This document shows, one piece after another, positions 34,083 through 45,893 of a DNA stretch of 64,000 nt; position 1 is the stretch's first letter; each line of letters starts with the position of its first letter. The notes below the pieces were generated by a model that was not told the origin of the DNA, did not search any database, and was given only the letters and a program-made list of their open reading frames with translations. The translations under genes were made by a program, and so were the position numbers. The DNA is from Azadirachta indica (Eukaryota > Streptophyta > Magnoliopsida > Sapindales > Meliaceae), in the NCBI GenBank assembly GCA_022749755.1, contig CM040451.1, forward strand, positions 7,701,871 to 7,765,870, written 5' to 3'.

Positions 34083-35588
34083 TTTCCATTGCCTATATGT
34101 CTTTTAGATTGAAGACCCAATATAATTCAGTTTTGATTATTTAAATATTTAAAAATATTTTTTTTAACTTAACACTAAAAATTTGAAAATTATGTTTAAT
34201 AATATCTTTAAGTGCATGTTTTTTAGTGATTATATTTAGTTTTAGTTATTTAGATGTTTTAAAAGTGTTTTGTTATAATTTCACTGAAAACTTATAATTT
34301 TTTTTAATAAAACATGTTAAAATTTTAAATTAACTTAATGCACAAGAGTCAAATTTGAATAAGTTTTGTAGTTGTAATGAACTAAATTAATATCTATATA
34401 AAATTTATTTGTTTCCTAATATATAAAGGTTACATAATTAGCTATAATGATATGGTAGGTAAAATTACTAGTTTTCATATATTTATATTCAGATATAATA
34501 AATTAAAAAATATATATTATTTAAAATCATTCAAATTTGTATACTCATACCTATTCATATTACAAATCCATTAAGATTTCAAGTTAAAAAACAAATAGTT
34601 CCTAAGTATGAAATCTAAATAAGTTTATCTAATTATAATTTTAAAATACCCTTATAATTTTTTTTTTAATTTTTAATATATAGAGTTTTTTAATTATTTA
34701 TAAGGATATAATAAATAAAATTATTAATTTTCAAACATTTATATTTAGACGTGTTAAATAAAAAATAAACATAGTACTTAAGATCATTTAGATTTTTATA
34801 TGTTGAAATTTATTGAGATTTCAACTCCATCTATATTTTAGATAAGAAACCAAACAAACATGTTTTTAATTGCTTTCTACTGCTGAAATGATTTTTCTTG
34901 TAAGAAGAAATTATTGAAGACAAACTTATGTTAGATTTTGGAAATTGGTGTCTCAAATACTTTGACAAATTAATTAAAAATTTCACGTAGGACTGTCTCA
35001 AATAATTTTCCAATGGTTACATGCACTAATATAGAAATTAAGAATAATATTATCATTCATCAATTGAATAATAATAATTCACAAAGATTTTTTTTTTTTT
35101 AATTTAAACAAGCTTCTCGTCACCACTTTGGGCTAAAATTGGGCTTCAAAATAAAGGTGTTTTCGGCCCAAGGACGACGATAGCAAAAGGCTTTGAAGTA
35201 TAAAGCAAAATCATTGGATTGTGGAATAATATAAAATAGCGACAAGTTTGGGTTTAAGGAAATTTGGTTCATTGCATGAATTTTCTTTTTAAAAAGAGTT
35301 TATATATGTGAATTAGTTCAACTCAGCCACATTAAATATTAGGAAAATTTTCATTTAGCCCGCCAATTTACACCCATTTTTTTTAAAAATAGTCAGACAA
35401 GAAAAAAAAATCTTTCATTTTAACCAAGCACATAAATTTTGGATGAAAATATTCCTGTAGCCACCTTTAACAAAGCATAACAAAATTTCTCCCATTTTCA
35501 CTCTTTACACTACACTTTCTCTATATTTTCTCAACATCTCAATCCAAAATTTCTCTACACTAATCAATTCTGACAAAATCTCCTATCC
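34083..35588 (+). repeat. Diverged BBE-like downstream-flank copy (copy B)
   Basis: Partner of 6455-7957. AT-rich, no gene. It ends at a deletion that removes 258 bp present in A (about 7957-8214). Confidence 0.7.
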
Positions 35589-35985
35589 AATATAGAGTTA
35601 TTAGGGTAGATGTTATATTAGTATAGTTTTTTAAAGTAAATTTTTTAACAAAAGAAATATTAATTATTTGGTTGTCTAATATACCTTTTAGTAAAAGTTA
35701 AATTACATCATTGCATCAATAGATAAAAATTTTGAAAACTTATTGTTAGAGTAATGAAGCTAAGTTTTTAAAATAAAGTAATATTTAAAAAATTTAGTTT
35801 TTCAAATGATTCACTTTCAAAAACTAAAATTTTAAGATTTGAGTTTCTTTTGGTAGAAGTAAAATAAGTTTTTCAATTTTCCATAAGCTCGTCTATGGTA
35901 CAACGGAAGAACACAAAAAGAATTGACAAAACTTATAGCAATAGAACTCTTTTGATAAGTAAAGAAATCATATCAAATGGACACT
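35589..35985. mobile_element. Tourist-like MITE, left end deleted (copy B)
   Basis: Partner of 8196-8487. It lacks the left terminus but keeps about 130 bp of interior (35700-35830) that copy A has lost. The right end 'tcaaatggacac' is preserved. Confidence 0.55.
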
Positions 35986-36779
35986 TAACCAAAAAAAGAA
36001 AAGAAAAGAAAAGAAAAGAAATTCTTTAATTGATCTAAAATTTGAATAGATTTGAGTATTTGACCTAAATAATATTATTGTTAACTTTTCTTAATACATT
36101 TTAATGCCAGTGTTTAGTTATTTTTAAAATAAAAAAGTATTCGTTTTTATATTTGTACTCTCACGGATGCTAATTGTTAAACCAATAATGAAGTATTTAA
36201 AAGAGCATAAATATATATAATCCTATAAATAATAATAATAAAACTATTTTTTTATATTTTATAAAAATAACATTATCTTATCAGTAAAAATTGATAAAAA
36301 ATAAAAAAACTATGATAGTATTCACTTTTTATTGTATTTTCACTTCTAGTCATAATACTTTGTTTTCACACATTTGAATTACAATAATTAAAAAAAATAA
36401 GAAAACAATTTTTTATTAAAAATATTGAAAAATGTTCCTATTAATTAATAGATATTATTAAGATGCAAGTTAAGTATATTTTTTCAATCCAAATTGTGAA
36501 TAAATGGTGTTACATCTTACATCGTTTAGAAAAAATTAAAGGTTTCATGAGTTAAGAAATTGAATTGCATTATTTTATGAAAAGATATTGAAATTCTGTT
36601 AGTTAGGTTTTGACTACCAATATTTTATCACGTTTCAAAGAGACGTAGTTGAAGTTTAGCTGAGCTAAAGGATGTTGATTTGTATGTTTGAATTTAAGGG
36701 CTATACAAGGAAGAATTATTTGTATATTATATAAAAAACTATATGCAATTCCTTAAAAGGGTGCCTAAGTCAAAATGTT
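35986..36779. other. AT-rich spacer with (GAAAA)n tract
   Basis: Partner of 8490-9269. A GAAAA tract lies near 35998-36020. No gene. Confidence 0.5.
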
Positions 36780-37870
36780 AGGTTTGAAATGTTTTGTTTT
36801 TATAAAACAAATAATTTAATATTTATATTCAAACATTTAATAAATAAAAAAATATACCGTTTAGATTTAAATTTCAATTAATTTATATTTTAGTCTCATT
36901 CAACTTTAGACACAAAAAAACGCTACTTTAATTTATTACAAATATTTATAAAAGGATGATATGGAGATGTGAGTACTACTAAATGTTTTTATTTATTTTA
37001 TTGATATGGAATATTTAATATATTTCGGTTTCAGTTACTCATTGGTTTTAATTTAGCACTAAAACATTTGTAGTTATATTCCAATAAAATTAAGTTACAT
37101 TTTGTACTTAATGCTGAATACAAATATCTAAATAAGTTCATGTAATTTACAAAGAAATCCTTATAATAATTAAATTTTTTTTTAGTTTTTAGTACATACA
37201 GTTTATTTAATCATCTATGAAATTAGTCAAATAAAAATTTTTCAATGATTTGTATTTTATATTCAAATGCTACAAATAAAAAAAAGGGATACATTATTTA
37301 AATAATTTATATTTATAAATCATTTATTTTTATATTCAAACATTATGAATAAAAAATGCTACTAACCGGTGATTTTCTAAGGGGTAAAAACCTTTTTAGT
37401 CACAAAAATTTAGTTTAATAACTTTGTAAAATATCCTTAAAAATCTCAATTTATTAAAAAAAAATCATTATACCCCCTTATAATAATAGTTATTTAAGAA
37501 AAAATAACAAATAAATCTGTAGAATTAGAGAAAATAAAGTATATTTATGTAAAATATGTTAATTAAATAAATAACAATATTATTTTAATAATTTATAAAA
37601 TAATTGTATTATAATTATTTGTAAAAAACATAAAATAGGGCATAAACAAAATTAATTTAGTAATAAAATATAGATTTATAATTTTTTTGTTTTACAGCAC
37701 ATTTACAATAAATATTTGTAATTATGTTGTAATTTAAATAAAATATCTGTATATATTAAAATATAAATAAAAAAATAAATTTATAATATATTAATAAATA
37801 TTTATATTATTAATGTACCATAAAATAATAATATCATTTAGACATAAATATATTGTATTTTTTAAATTTT
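36780..37870 (+). repeat. Gene-less BBE-like 5'-flank copy (copy B)
   Basis: Partner of 9270-10460 and homologous to the far 5' flanks of the BBE-like genes. It carries a second empty site for the captured-gene element near 37335. Confidence 0.75.
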
Positions 37871-37983
37871 AGAGATTTATTTATTATTATATAGGAATAT
37901 AATAGGGATAAAGAATTGACAGGATTAGGGATAAAAAGAGATAAAAAGAGAGGGGTAAATCAATTTTGAAGAGTTGACAGGAT

Positions 37984-38453
37984 TAGGGATGACAATGGGT
38001 AGGGTGGCCTTACCCGTTCCCTATTCCATTCTCCAATATAATTTAATGAAATAGGGATAAAGAATCTCCGTATGAGAAAAGGGTCCTCACTTATTTTCTT
38101 ATTTTCATATTTATTTATATTTTAAATATTAATATAAACTTGACTAATTGATACAATAAAAAAACATGAATTATAAAATTTTTTAAATTAAAAATTGACC
38201 TTGTGTATATATATATAATTGTTATTTAAAAATAACAAATATAATAGTTTATTATTATATATATATATATATATATATTGGAAATGAGGCAGGAATAAGG
38301 TGGAGAGTATTAAACCGTTTTCTATCCTATTAACAATATGAAAATTAATATCTTTCCATTTCCGCCCCATTTCCCATGATATTATTTCAATTTTATCTTC
38401 TTTGGGGTGAATTTCGTAGAGTTCCAAACTCATGGAAAATTTTATCGTTTGTA
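37984..38453. mobile_element. Non-autonomous hAT-like element (copy B)
   Basis: Partner of 11889-12416. It starts 'tagggatgacaatgggtagg'. Flanking octamers are gacaggat (37976-37983) and ggtaagat (38454-38461). It contains a (TA)n tract near 38258-38278. Confidence 0.75.
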
Positions 38454-38547
38454 GGTAAGATCATTTGTCTCTAAAATATTTAAGTTTTAAAATAATTATA
38501 AGCAAGAGGGTATTTTAGTAATTATAGTATAGAATTAATAAAATAAA

Positions 38548-40679
38548 GGAAAAATGACATATTCTCTCTTGATGTTTGGCCTAATTGGCAGATACCTTCT
38601 AATGTTTGAGAAAAGATAGATGTCGTCCTGACATTTGGATAAATAGACAGATATCGTATTGGACTTCTATTTTTGTTAGTTGTCCAATTAGTTTATTATC
38701 ATTTATGTCACTCATCTTTTATATTATAATAATATGATATATATTTTATTTAATTAAAACACTTTACTTTCTATTTTAATATTTTTTACAATATAATTTT
38801 TTTAAATATAACAAGTTAGGTTATATTTAATTTTTTTTTCACAATATAATAAAGATTAAATACATTTTTAATTTTTTATTTCAATAGAAAATTTGAAAAA
38901 AAATATTATTAAAAAAATTTAAACAATGAGTTAGATTAAACTCATATTAAAATATTTATATCTTTTTTTCTTTTTCTACAATAAATTTGATATTTAATTA
39001 ATAAAAGGATTTTAAAATATATTTTAACATTTTATTTTTTTATATTAATATTTTTATTTAAAAGATTATATTAAATTTATTATACTTTCTTGAGAAAAAT
39101 TATGAAAATATAAATAAAAAAAAGAAAAAAAGAAAAAATTTAGTATCATTTGTTAATAGAATTAATAAGTAAATGTATCTTATATTCTTTATAACCAATG
39201 TAATATAATTTTAATTAAAAATAAAAAAAGAAGAAAATTTTTAATTATTTGTATTTGTAATATGTATAAAACATGTATTTATTATTTATATTTTTATATA
39301 TTTTTAAAAAATATAATAAATTTAACATAATTGTTATTCTTATAATAATATTTTTATTTAATTGTTAAAAAAATTTTGAAACATATTTTAACGTTTTATT
39401 CTTATAATAATATTTTCATTTAAATGATGATATTAAATTTATTATATTTTCTTGAGAAAAATTATGAAAATATAAATAAAAAAGAAAAAAGAAAAAATTT
39501 AATATCATTTATTATTAGAATTAGCAATTAGGTATATTTTATATTCTTATTAAGCAATATAATTTAATTTTAATTAAAATATAGAAAAAGAAGAAAAGTT
39601 TTGATTATTTTTTATTTGTAATATATATATAACATGTATTTATTGTGTATATTTTTATTTATATTTTTATATATTTTTTAAAAAATATATTAAATTTAAC
39701 ACAATTTTTTAAATAAATATATTACATGTAAAAATAAAACGTTAAAAAATATTTCAATTAAATTTTTTGATAATTAAATATTTATTATTATAAAAGTGTA
39801 AGTAAAGAATTAGAAATATTTTACTATATGAGTATGACTTATTTTATTATTTGAATTTTTTTAATAATTATATTTTTAAAATTTTTTTATTAAAATAACC
39901 AATTAAAAAATTTATTTATTCTTGAATATATTGTGAAAAAATATTAAACATATATAAAAATATAAATAAAAATATAAATAATAAATACCTTTTCCCATAT
40001 TACAAATAAAAATATAAATAAATTTTCTTCTTTTTCTATTTTTTTAATTAAAATTAAATTATATTAGCAAATGATACTAAATTTTTGTTTTACCTTTTTA
40101 TTTATATTTTCATAATTTTTCTCAAGAAAGTATAATAAATTTAATATAATCTTTTAAATAAAAATATTAATATAAGAATAAAATGTTAAATTATATTTCA
40201 AAATCCTTTTAACAATTAAATATCAAATTTATTGAAGAAAAAAGAAAAAAAGATATAAATATTTTAACATTGTTTAAAATATTTTAATTTGAGTTTAATC
40301 TAACTTATTGTTTAAATTTTTTTAATAATTTTATTTTCCTAGTTTTCTATTGAAATAACAAATTAAAAATGTATTTAGATTTTAGTATATTGTGAAAAAA
40401 ATTAAATATAAACTAAATTGTTATATTTAAAAAATTTATATTGTGAAAAATATTACAATATGGAGTAAAGTATTATAATTAAATAAAATATATATTATAT
40501 ATATTATTATATAAAAGATGAGAGATACAAATGACAATAAATTAACTGGTCAATTAATGAAAATAAAAGTTCAGGGAGTATTTATCTATTTATTCAAATA
40601 TTAGAAAATATCTATTTTTTTTTAAATATCAAGAGTATCTACCTATTAGCCTAATGGTTGGGGAATATCTCATTTTCTT
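38548..40679. mobile_element. 2.13-kb Mutator-like foldback element, B-only
   Basis: Two arms of about 1 kb are inverted copies of each other. The outer ends 'ggaaaaatgacatattc' and complement 'aagaaaatgagatattc' match, and inner landmarks pair up (for example 'ttgagaaaaattatgaaaat' near 39091 with its complement near 40110). Nonamers taaaataaa (38539-38547) and taaaataat (40680-40688) match at 8 of 9. Copy A has one intact 'caaaataaa' at 12502-12510. There is no transposase or other coding sequence, so it was mobilised in trans. A transcript across it would fold into a very long hairpin. Confidence 0.85.
39005..39720 (+). repeat. Internal direct duplication in the foldback element
   Basis: Two units of about 360 bp (about 39005-39366 and 39367-39720). 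Each contains 'cttgagaaaaattatgaaaa' followed by an A/G-rich run and 'taatataattttaatt'-like sequence. The duplication makes the left arm longer than the right. Confidence 0.7.
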
Positions 40680-40688
40680 TAAAATAAT

Positions 40689-43109
40689 TGATTCTTATAT
40701 CTTTTAATTAGTAGTCGTTGGCAAGTTAAATCCTTGATCGATATCATTGTTTGACCATTGACCACTGGCTATTAAGGATTGTTATGTCTTGACTTTCCAG
40801 AATTATTAACGTCATATTGAAAAAACATTATCAATGTCAAAATCAAGCCATTAAAGAAAATTTGTAAAATAAAATCCATTCTAGAAGCTTTATTGGATAA
40901 TTCGGTCTAGATAACATTGCTATAATAATGTTTATTATAATACTTAAAATATTCTCTTTTTTCTTTCAATTTTAATTTAATAATTTTTAATTATTCTAAA
41001 ACCATAATGCCTCTTTTCCATGATAGGTGATGTTAGCGCAGATCCTAACTGAATTAACTGATAAAATATTTTATAATATGTTTTAAAAAATAATATTATA
41101 TTACATTAATTTTTATGAACGAATTTATATATATTGTTTATATGTTCAATAATATATATAATATATGAATTTATTTGATCCTAAATTTTAGGATAAATTA
41201 ATTTTCTAAAGTTGAGATTTTAATGCAAATGAGTGCATTTTGATACTAATTAATATTTATTTAACTGAATTAGCACTGATTTGCATTAAATCTAAATTTT
41301 GATAAAAATCTAAAAAATATTTGTACACTTGATAATTTCTATTCAACTTATAATATATAATATTTATAATAAAAAATTAAATATTGTTATGTATATATAT
41401 ATATATATATGTATATATATTTTATGTTTTTAGTTATATATTTCTATTTTTCAAAGTGCAAATTTGATAAAATTTATTTAGATATAATGCAAAAGAAAAA
41501 ATAAATAGTATCATATTATGCTAATGATGCTACTGCCATCCTTTTATTATTTTGTTGAAACTCCTACTTTAAATATATACCTCATGAAATAATTAGAAAT
41601 TAAATTATTTTTTAACACTTATTTTATTTCATTTCATTTAATATTGTTTTCCTAAGTGAACCCATCCTTATGCATATGTTCTTTCTTAACTGAAGTGAAA
41701 TATATAATAATACTATTGTTTTACTACTTACTTTTTTAGCTTTAAAGAGAAGACTAATGGATTATAATAACCAAAATCTTGATCTATCATAATCATTGAT
41801 CATTATATTGTTTTAGACAATTATTAAGATTTAAAAACTAAAATCACAAAATTACAATTTTTTCTAGTATACCGATTCTATTTAAAACGATTTTCTTGTA
41901 TTTGAGGAAGATTTATTGGAAAATAATTATCTATAAATTAAAGTAAGTGTTATTATTTTTTAAATTCATTTAAGTAGGTGTCCTTTACAGTTACTCGAAT
42001 TGCTTGAGAGTGTGAAATATGTCCTACATCCCTTTAACTATGGCGGGTAACATACATACATACATACATATATACATACATACACACATAATTAAACACT
42101 TCAACCATTAAGGTTAAATGTAACATGTATAATTAATATATAAAAAATATATTATAATTAATGTTAATGTGATATACAATTTTAATCATTGAAAGTATTT
42201 AAATTCAATAGTTTATAAATAATAAAAAAAAATGTGTAAAGTCAAAAGGTTATGAATCCTCTTCCACACACACAAACACACATTGTTGATGCAATTTTGC
42301 CTAATTTAATGATGCGGATCTATGTTTCTAGTTCCGGTGGTACACAGACCCTCTATTTTCTACAAAATAAAATGTGGTCAGGGGACGTTATATTATTTTC
42401 TAGTGTAAACTCTCTGATGATAAAGTCAGTTAGCGAAAAATATAATTAAAGAGAGAAACTCAAAGTTTAGAGAGATAGAGTATCCCCTAATGCCTTTGGG
42501 TTTTTTGTTACCTTTAAAATAAAAATTTATATTTTTATATTTGTTCACTAATTTGAAAAAGTTTTTGTAATTTTTTACCGTTAAAGTAAAAATATAATTT
42601 CTTGTATATTAAAACATGCCTCGTTGTATATTTGACCACTAAATGCCTGTAATTTTATCATGAATTAATTAAATTCCAATTATGGGGTAGCCAAATTTTC
42701 CTTCAAATATAATCAATTCATCCATAAATTTTTAGTTCTACTGTTTTTGAATTGACAGGACCTACCCTGAACCCTCCTGAAGGTCCGGCACAAATCCTAC
42801 TAGAACTTGTACCTTTCATTTATAATCTCACATAAACAACATATATTAAAACTCATAAATAATATAAATAGTCTCAGGTCTCCAACATTACATGCATTAA
42901 GGCTCTATGCGTCATCAAACATATGTACATGATTATATACACATATGATATGTTTAAAATATTTTTTATGTAATATGCATAGAGTGGTCTCAACCTCATA
43001 TACTAAAATTGCATTCTATAAGAAATCCTGTGTGACATGGACAGAAATAGGGAAAATAGAGAAAAGAATGAGCTTATTTTAATTAATATATTATTTGAAA
43101 TTCAAACCT
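40689..43109. other. AT-rich region without genes (copy B)
   Basis: Collinear with 12511-14909. It contains (TA)n near 41393-41411 and an (ACAT)n-type tract at about 42050-42088. A short plus-strand frame at 42252-42449 has no counterpart in A and no domain. Confidence 0.6.
42050..42088. repeat. (ACAT)n microsatellite
   Basis: Repeated ACAT/ACATAT units. The tract is shorter at the matching place in copy A (about 13866-13888). Confidence 0.8.
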
Positions 43110-43915
43110 TAAAGGATGAGGTGGAGATGTGAGTACTACTAAATGTTCTTTTTTTTTATGTTTTTTTTTTATGTGGAATATTGAATATATTTTAGTTTTA
43201 GTTACTCATTTGTTTTAATTTAGCACCAAAAATATGAAATTTTGTGGCTCATATTTAGCAATCAATATAGTAAGTATATCAAGGTATGCTAAAACAATTA
43301 GGCATCGAACTCTAAAGTGAGCTTGTTGGGGGTGTTAGAGCGCGAAATGCCCTTTATTGGGGATTAAGGGACAATGCCCGTTTCCACTATTATAAATATG
43401 CATATTGTATGGGTTTGTATTTTTCGTGTAGGCAAGCTCAAGTTTAGCCCAAGCCTCACCAAACCCAAAGTATATATATTTTGGCATTTAGGGCAAGCTT
43501 ATAATTGTTGATTCTTCCTTATCTTAGTGTAATTCGGTTGCTCTCTCTGCCGTGTTTTTCTTTTGAAAATTTCAAAAGTCTCTCACATGAATCCTGTATA
43601 ATTTATGATTGTTTTATTTTCTATTTGTTTGGTTACTTGAATTTCATGACAAAAAAATTTGTACTTACATTCTAATAAAATTATGTTAAATTTTGTACTT
43701 GATGCTGAATACAAATATCTAAATAAGTTCATGTAATTTAAAAAAAATCCTTATATTAATTAAACTTTATTTAGTTTTAATATATAAAGTTTATTTAATC
43801 ATCTATAAAATTAGTCATAAAAAATTTAATGATTTGTATTTTATATTCAAATGCTATGAACGAAAATTAGATACATTATTTAAATAATTTAAATTTATAA
43901 ATCATTTGTGTTTTT
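43110..43915 (+). repeat. BBE-like far 5' flank (copy B)
   Basis: Partner of 14910-15710. No gene. Confidence 0.7.
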
Positions 43916-44311
43916 GGGTATTAACTCACACCTTCTTTAAAATTTTAAATTTTAACGTTTAAATAGAAAGTTTAGAAAAGGATATACATACCTCCCTTAC
44001 ATTGTTAGTTGACTAACACCGTTTGATATAATTACATAAATACCTTAAAAATAAAAATTAAAAATATAGTAATTTAGTCTTATTGAAAACCCCTAATTTC
44101 AGTTTATCATAAGCCACAGCACAACTCTATTCCTACCACCTTACAGTTCCACTATCATCTCACTAACGTCAACCACAATTCAAGCTACCTCCATCGTCGC
44201 CCTCTCTTCCACCATCACGGTTTCGCTTTCCATGTTAAACCTACATAAACACAAACGCAAACACTCTACTTCTTTCTCAGTCACAACATTTTCTTTTATG
44301 TTGTTATTAAA

Positions 44312-44539
44312 ATGGCCGAAGTGAGCAGCTTCATCTCAAAGGCTATGGCTGTCGCTTCGGTAATGACAATCTTGTCGACATTTGTTTCATCTCATGAATT
44401 GGCGCCATCACCATCCCTAGCCCCATTAGCCAGATTTGGGTTTTCTTTGCCGATTTCCGATGCAGTTGTGGGTTTTCTCCACCAGTTTCTGGTGCAGTTG
44501 TTGGATTCTCTCTGGCTCCCTCCCTCTTCACTCTGTTGA
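44312..44539 (+). CDS. Arabinogalactan-peptide-like small secreted protein, C-terminus frameshifted (copy B)
   Basis: Same 75-aa frame as at 16107, with one substitution (Leu17 to Val). It has the same signal peptide, ELAPSPSLAP motif and 32-bp tandem duplication that moves the hydrophobic tail out of frame. The 5' leader (about 44100-44311) is CT-rich and less AT-rich than its surroundings, as a captured 5' UTR would be, and is well conserved between A and B. Near-identity of the copies shows recent duplication, not necessarily function. It could equally be called a pseudogene. Confidence 0.5.
   Translation: MAEVSSFISKAMAVASVMTILSTFVSSHELAPSPSLAPLARFGFSLPISDAVVGFLHQFLVQLLDSLWLPPSSLC
44438..44501 (+). 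repeat. 32-bp tandem duplication in the AG-peptide-like ORF (copy B)
   Basis: Units 44438-44469 and 44470-44501, identical in arrangement to 16233-16296, so the event predates the A/B duplication. Confidence 0.9.
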
Positions 44540-45000
44540 AGCACTAGATAAATGATATCTTCCATTTTATAATGGAATAGCGTAGCTATAGTTACATTAC
44601 TAAGGGTATATTTTTAATGTTTTAAGGATAAGGAGATGATATTTGATTGATTCTTTGGTTTTGGGGTTACATTCTATATAATAAATACAGTTATGCAATT
44701 TTTTTCTTCGGAAAAAAAAAAATCTTCAAGCAAGAAATACTATTACTACTTGAAATTTGAAAAAAAAAATGTTGTGGTTTGATTTGGGAGATTGAGATAG
44801 AGACAAAAATAATGTAACGAGGCAACTAACAACTATGGAAAATCTAAGTTTGGACATAGGAAATTCAATTTTTCTGGAAAAGATAAGTGAAGAAACAAAA
44901 ATGAATAAAGTGTCTTTGGTTTCACAAGATTGCCCTTGATACAAACTGTTGATTAACAGTGAATGACAGTCAGAGGGGAGGTCAAATGTATCTTTCCTTA

Positions 45001-45078
45001 TACTTTCTCTCTATATGTTAAAGTTTAAAACTTTAAGGATACTTTCTCTCTATATGTTAAAGTTTAAAACTTTAAGGG
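45001..45078 (+). repeat. 39-bp tandem duplication, B-only
   Basis: Two copies of a unit starting 'tactttctctctatatgtta' (45001-45039, 45040-45078). Copy A has one unit. Confidence 0.9.
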
Positions 45079-45097
45079 AGATATGTGTTAAAACCCC

Positions 45098-45629
45098 TTA
45101 ATATTTTATATTCAAACGCTGTGAATGAAAAACGTTACTAACAAGTGATTTTCTAAAGGGTGAGAAAGTCCTTTTAGTCCTAAAATTTTGGTTTAATACC
45201 TTTATTAATTATAATAGTTTCACAAATATATTTAAAAGTCTCAATTTATTAAAAAATAACCATTGCACACTTATATAATAATACTTATTTGAGAATAAAT
45301 AACAAATAAATCTTCAAAATTGGAGAAATAACAATATATTTATGTCAAATACATTAATTGAATAAATAATAATATTACTTTAATAATTTATTTAATGATT
45401 GTATTATAATTATTAGAAATTAAATAAAAAATAACGCATAAACAAATATTAATTTAATAATGAAAAATAGATTTATGAATTTTTTTTTTTTTGGTTTATA
45501 GCATTTTTATAATAAATACTTATGATCATATTGTAATTTAAATTAAATGTATTCATATATTTCAAATATAAATAAAATAATAAAAGATAATAATTTATAA
45601 TATATTAATAAATATTTATATTATTAATG
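45098..45629 (+). repeat. BBE-like 5' flank continued (copy B)
   Basis: Partner of 16830-17326. It retains about 40 bp at its start that A has lost. No gene. Confidence 0.7.
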
Positions 45630-45843
45630 TGTCAATTCAAAAGGATAATCTTTCATTTTGTAATTTGAATTTTCTTTGGTCAAATTGGGGGCAGATTGCA
45701 TAATTAATCTTCTATCATATTCTTTAATAAAATAATAGTCTGAAAGATAATTGAGAGCTTAGATTAATTCTGAATCCAAAGAAATTAAGGTTTGTAAAGC
45801 CAAATCATGATCTGTTTTTCTTAGGTACTCATTATAAATATTA
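45630..45843 (+). promoter_or_regulatory. BBE-like proximal promoter module (single copy)
   Basis: Homologous to both 17327-17537 and 17757-17963 of copy A, closest to the latter. Only one module is present here. Confidence 0.7.
45833..45840 (+). promoter_or_regulatory. TATA box of BBE-like gene, copy B
   Basis: TATAAATA, 53 bp before the ATG; same context as in copy A. Confidence 0.65.
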
Positions 45844-45893
45844 AACACAACGCTTGAACCTAATCCCTCCCCACTTACCGAAATAAACTAGAA

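Larger units (their letters stand above)
43916..45097. mobile_element. Mutator-like (Pack-MULE-type) element enclosing an AG-peptide-like gene, copy B
   Basis: Partner of 15711-16829 with a better right end. Termini are 'gggtattaactcacacctt' and complement 'ggggttttaacacatatctc'. Beyond the right end the BBE flank resumes ('ttttatattcaaacgctgtg'), exactly as in the empty sites. The flanks 'ttgtgttttt' and 'ttaatatttt' both derive from a single 'ttatttttt' run in the empty copies, fitting a 9-10-bp target duplication. The right TIR has a B-only 39-bp tandem duplication. Confidence 0.75.
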
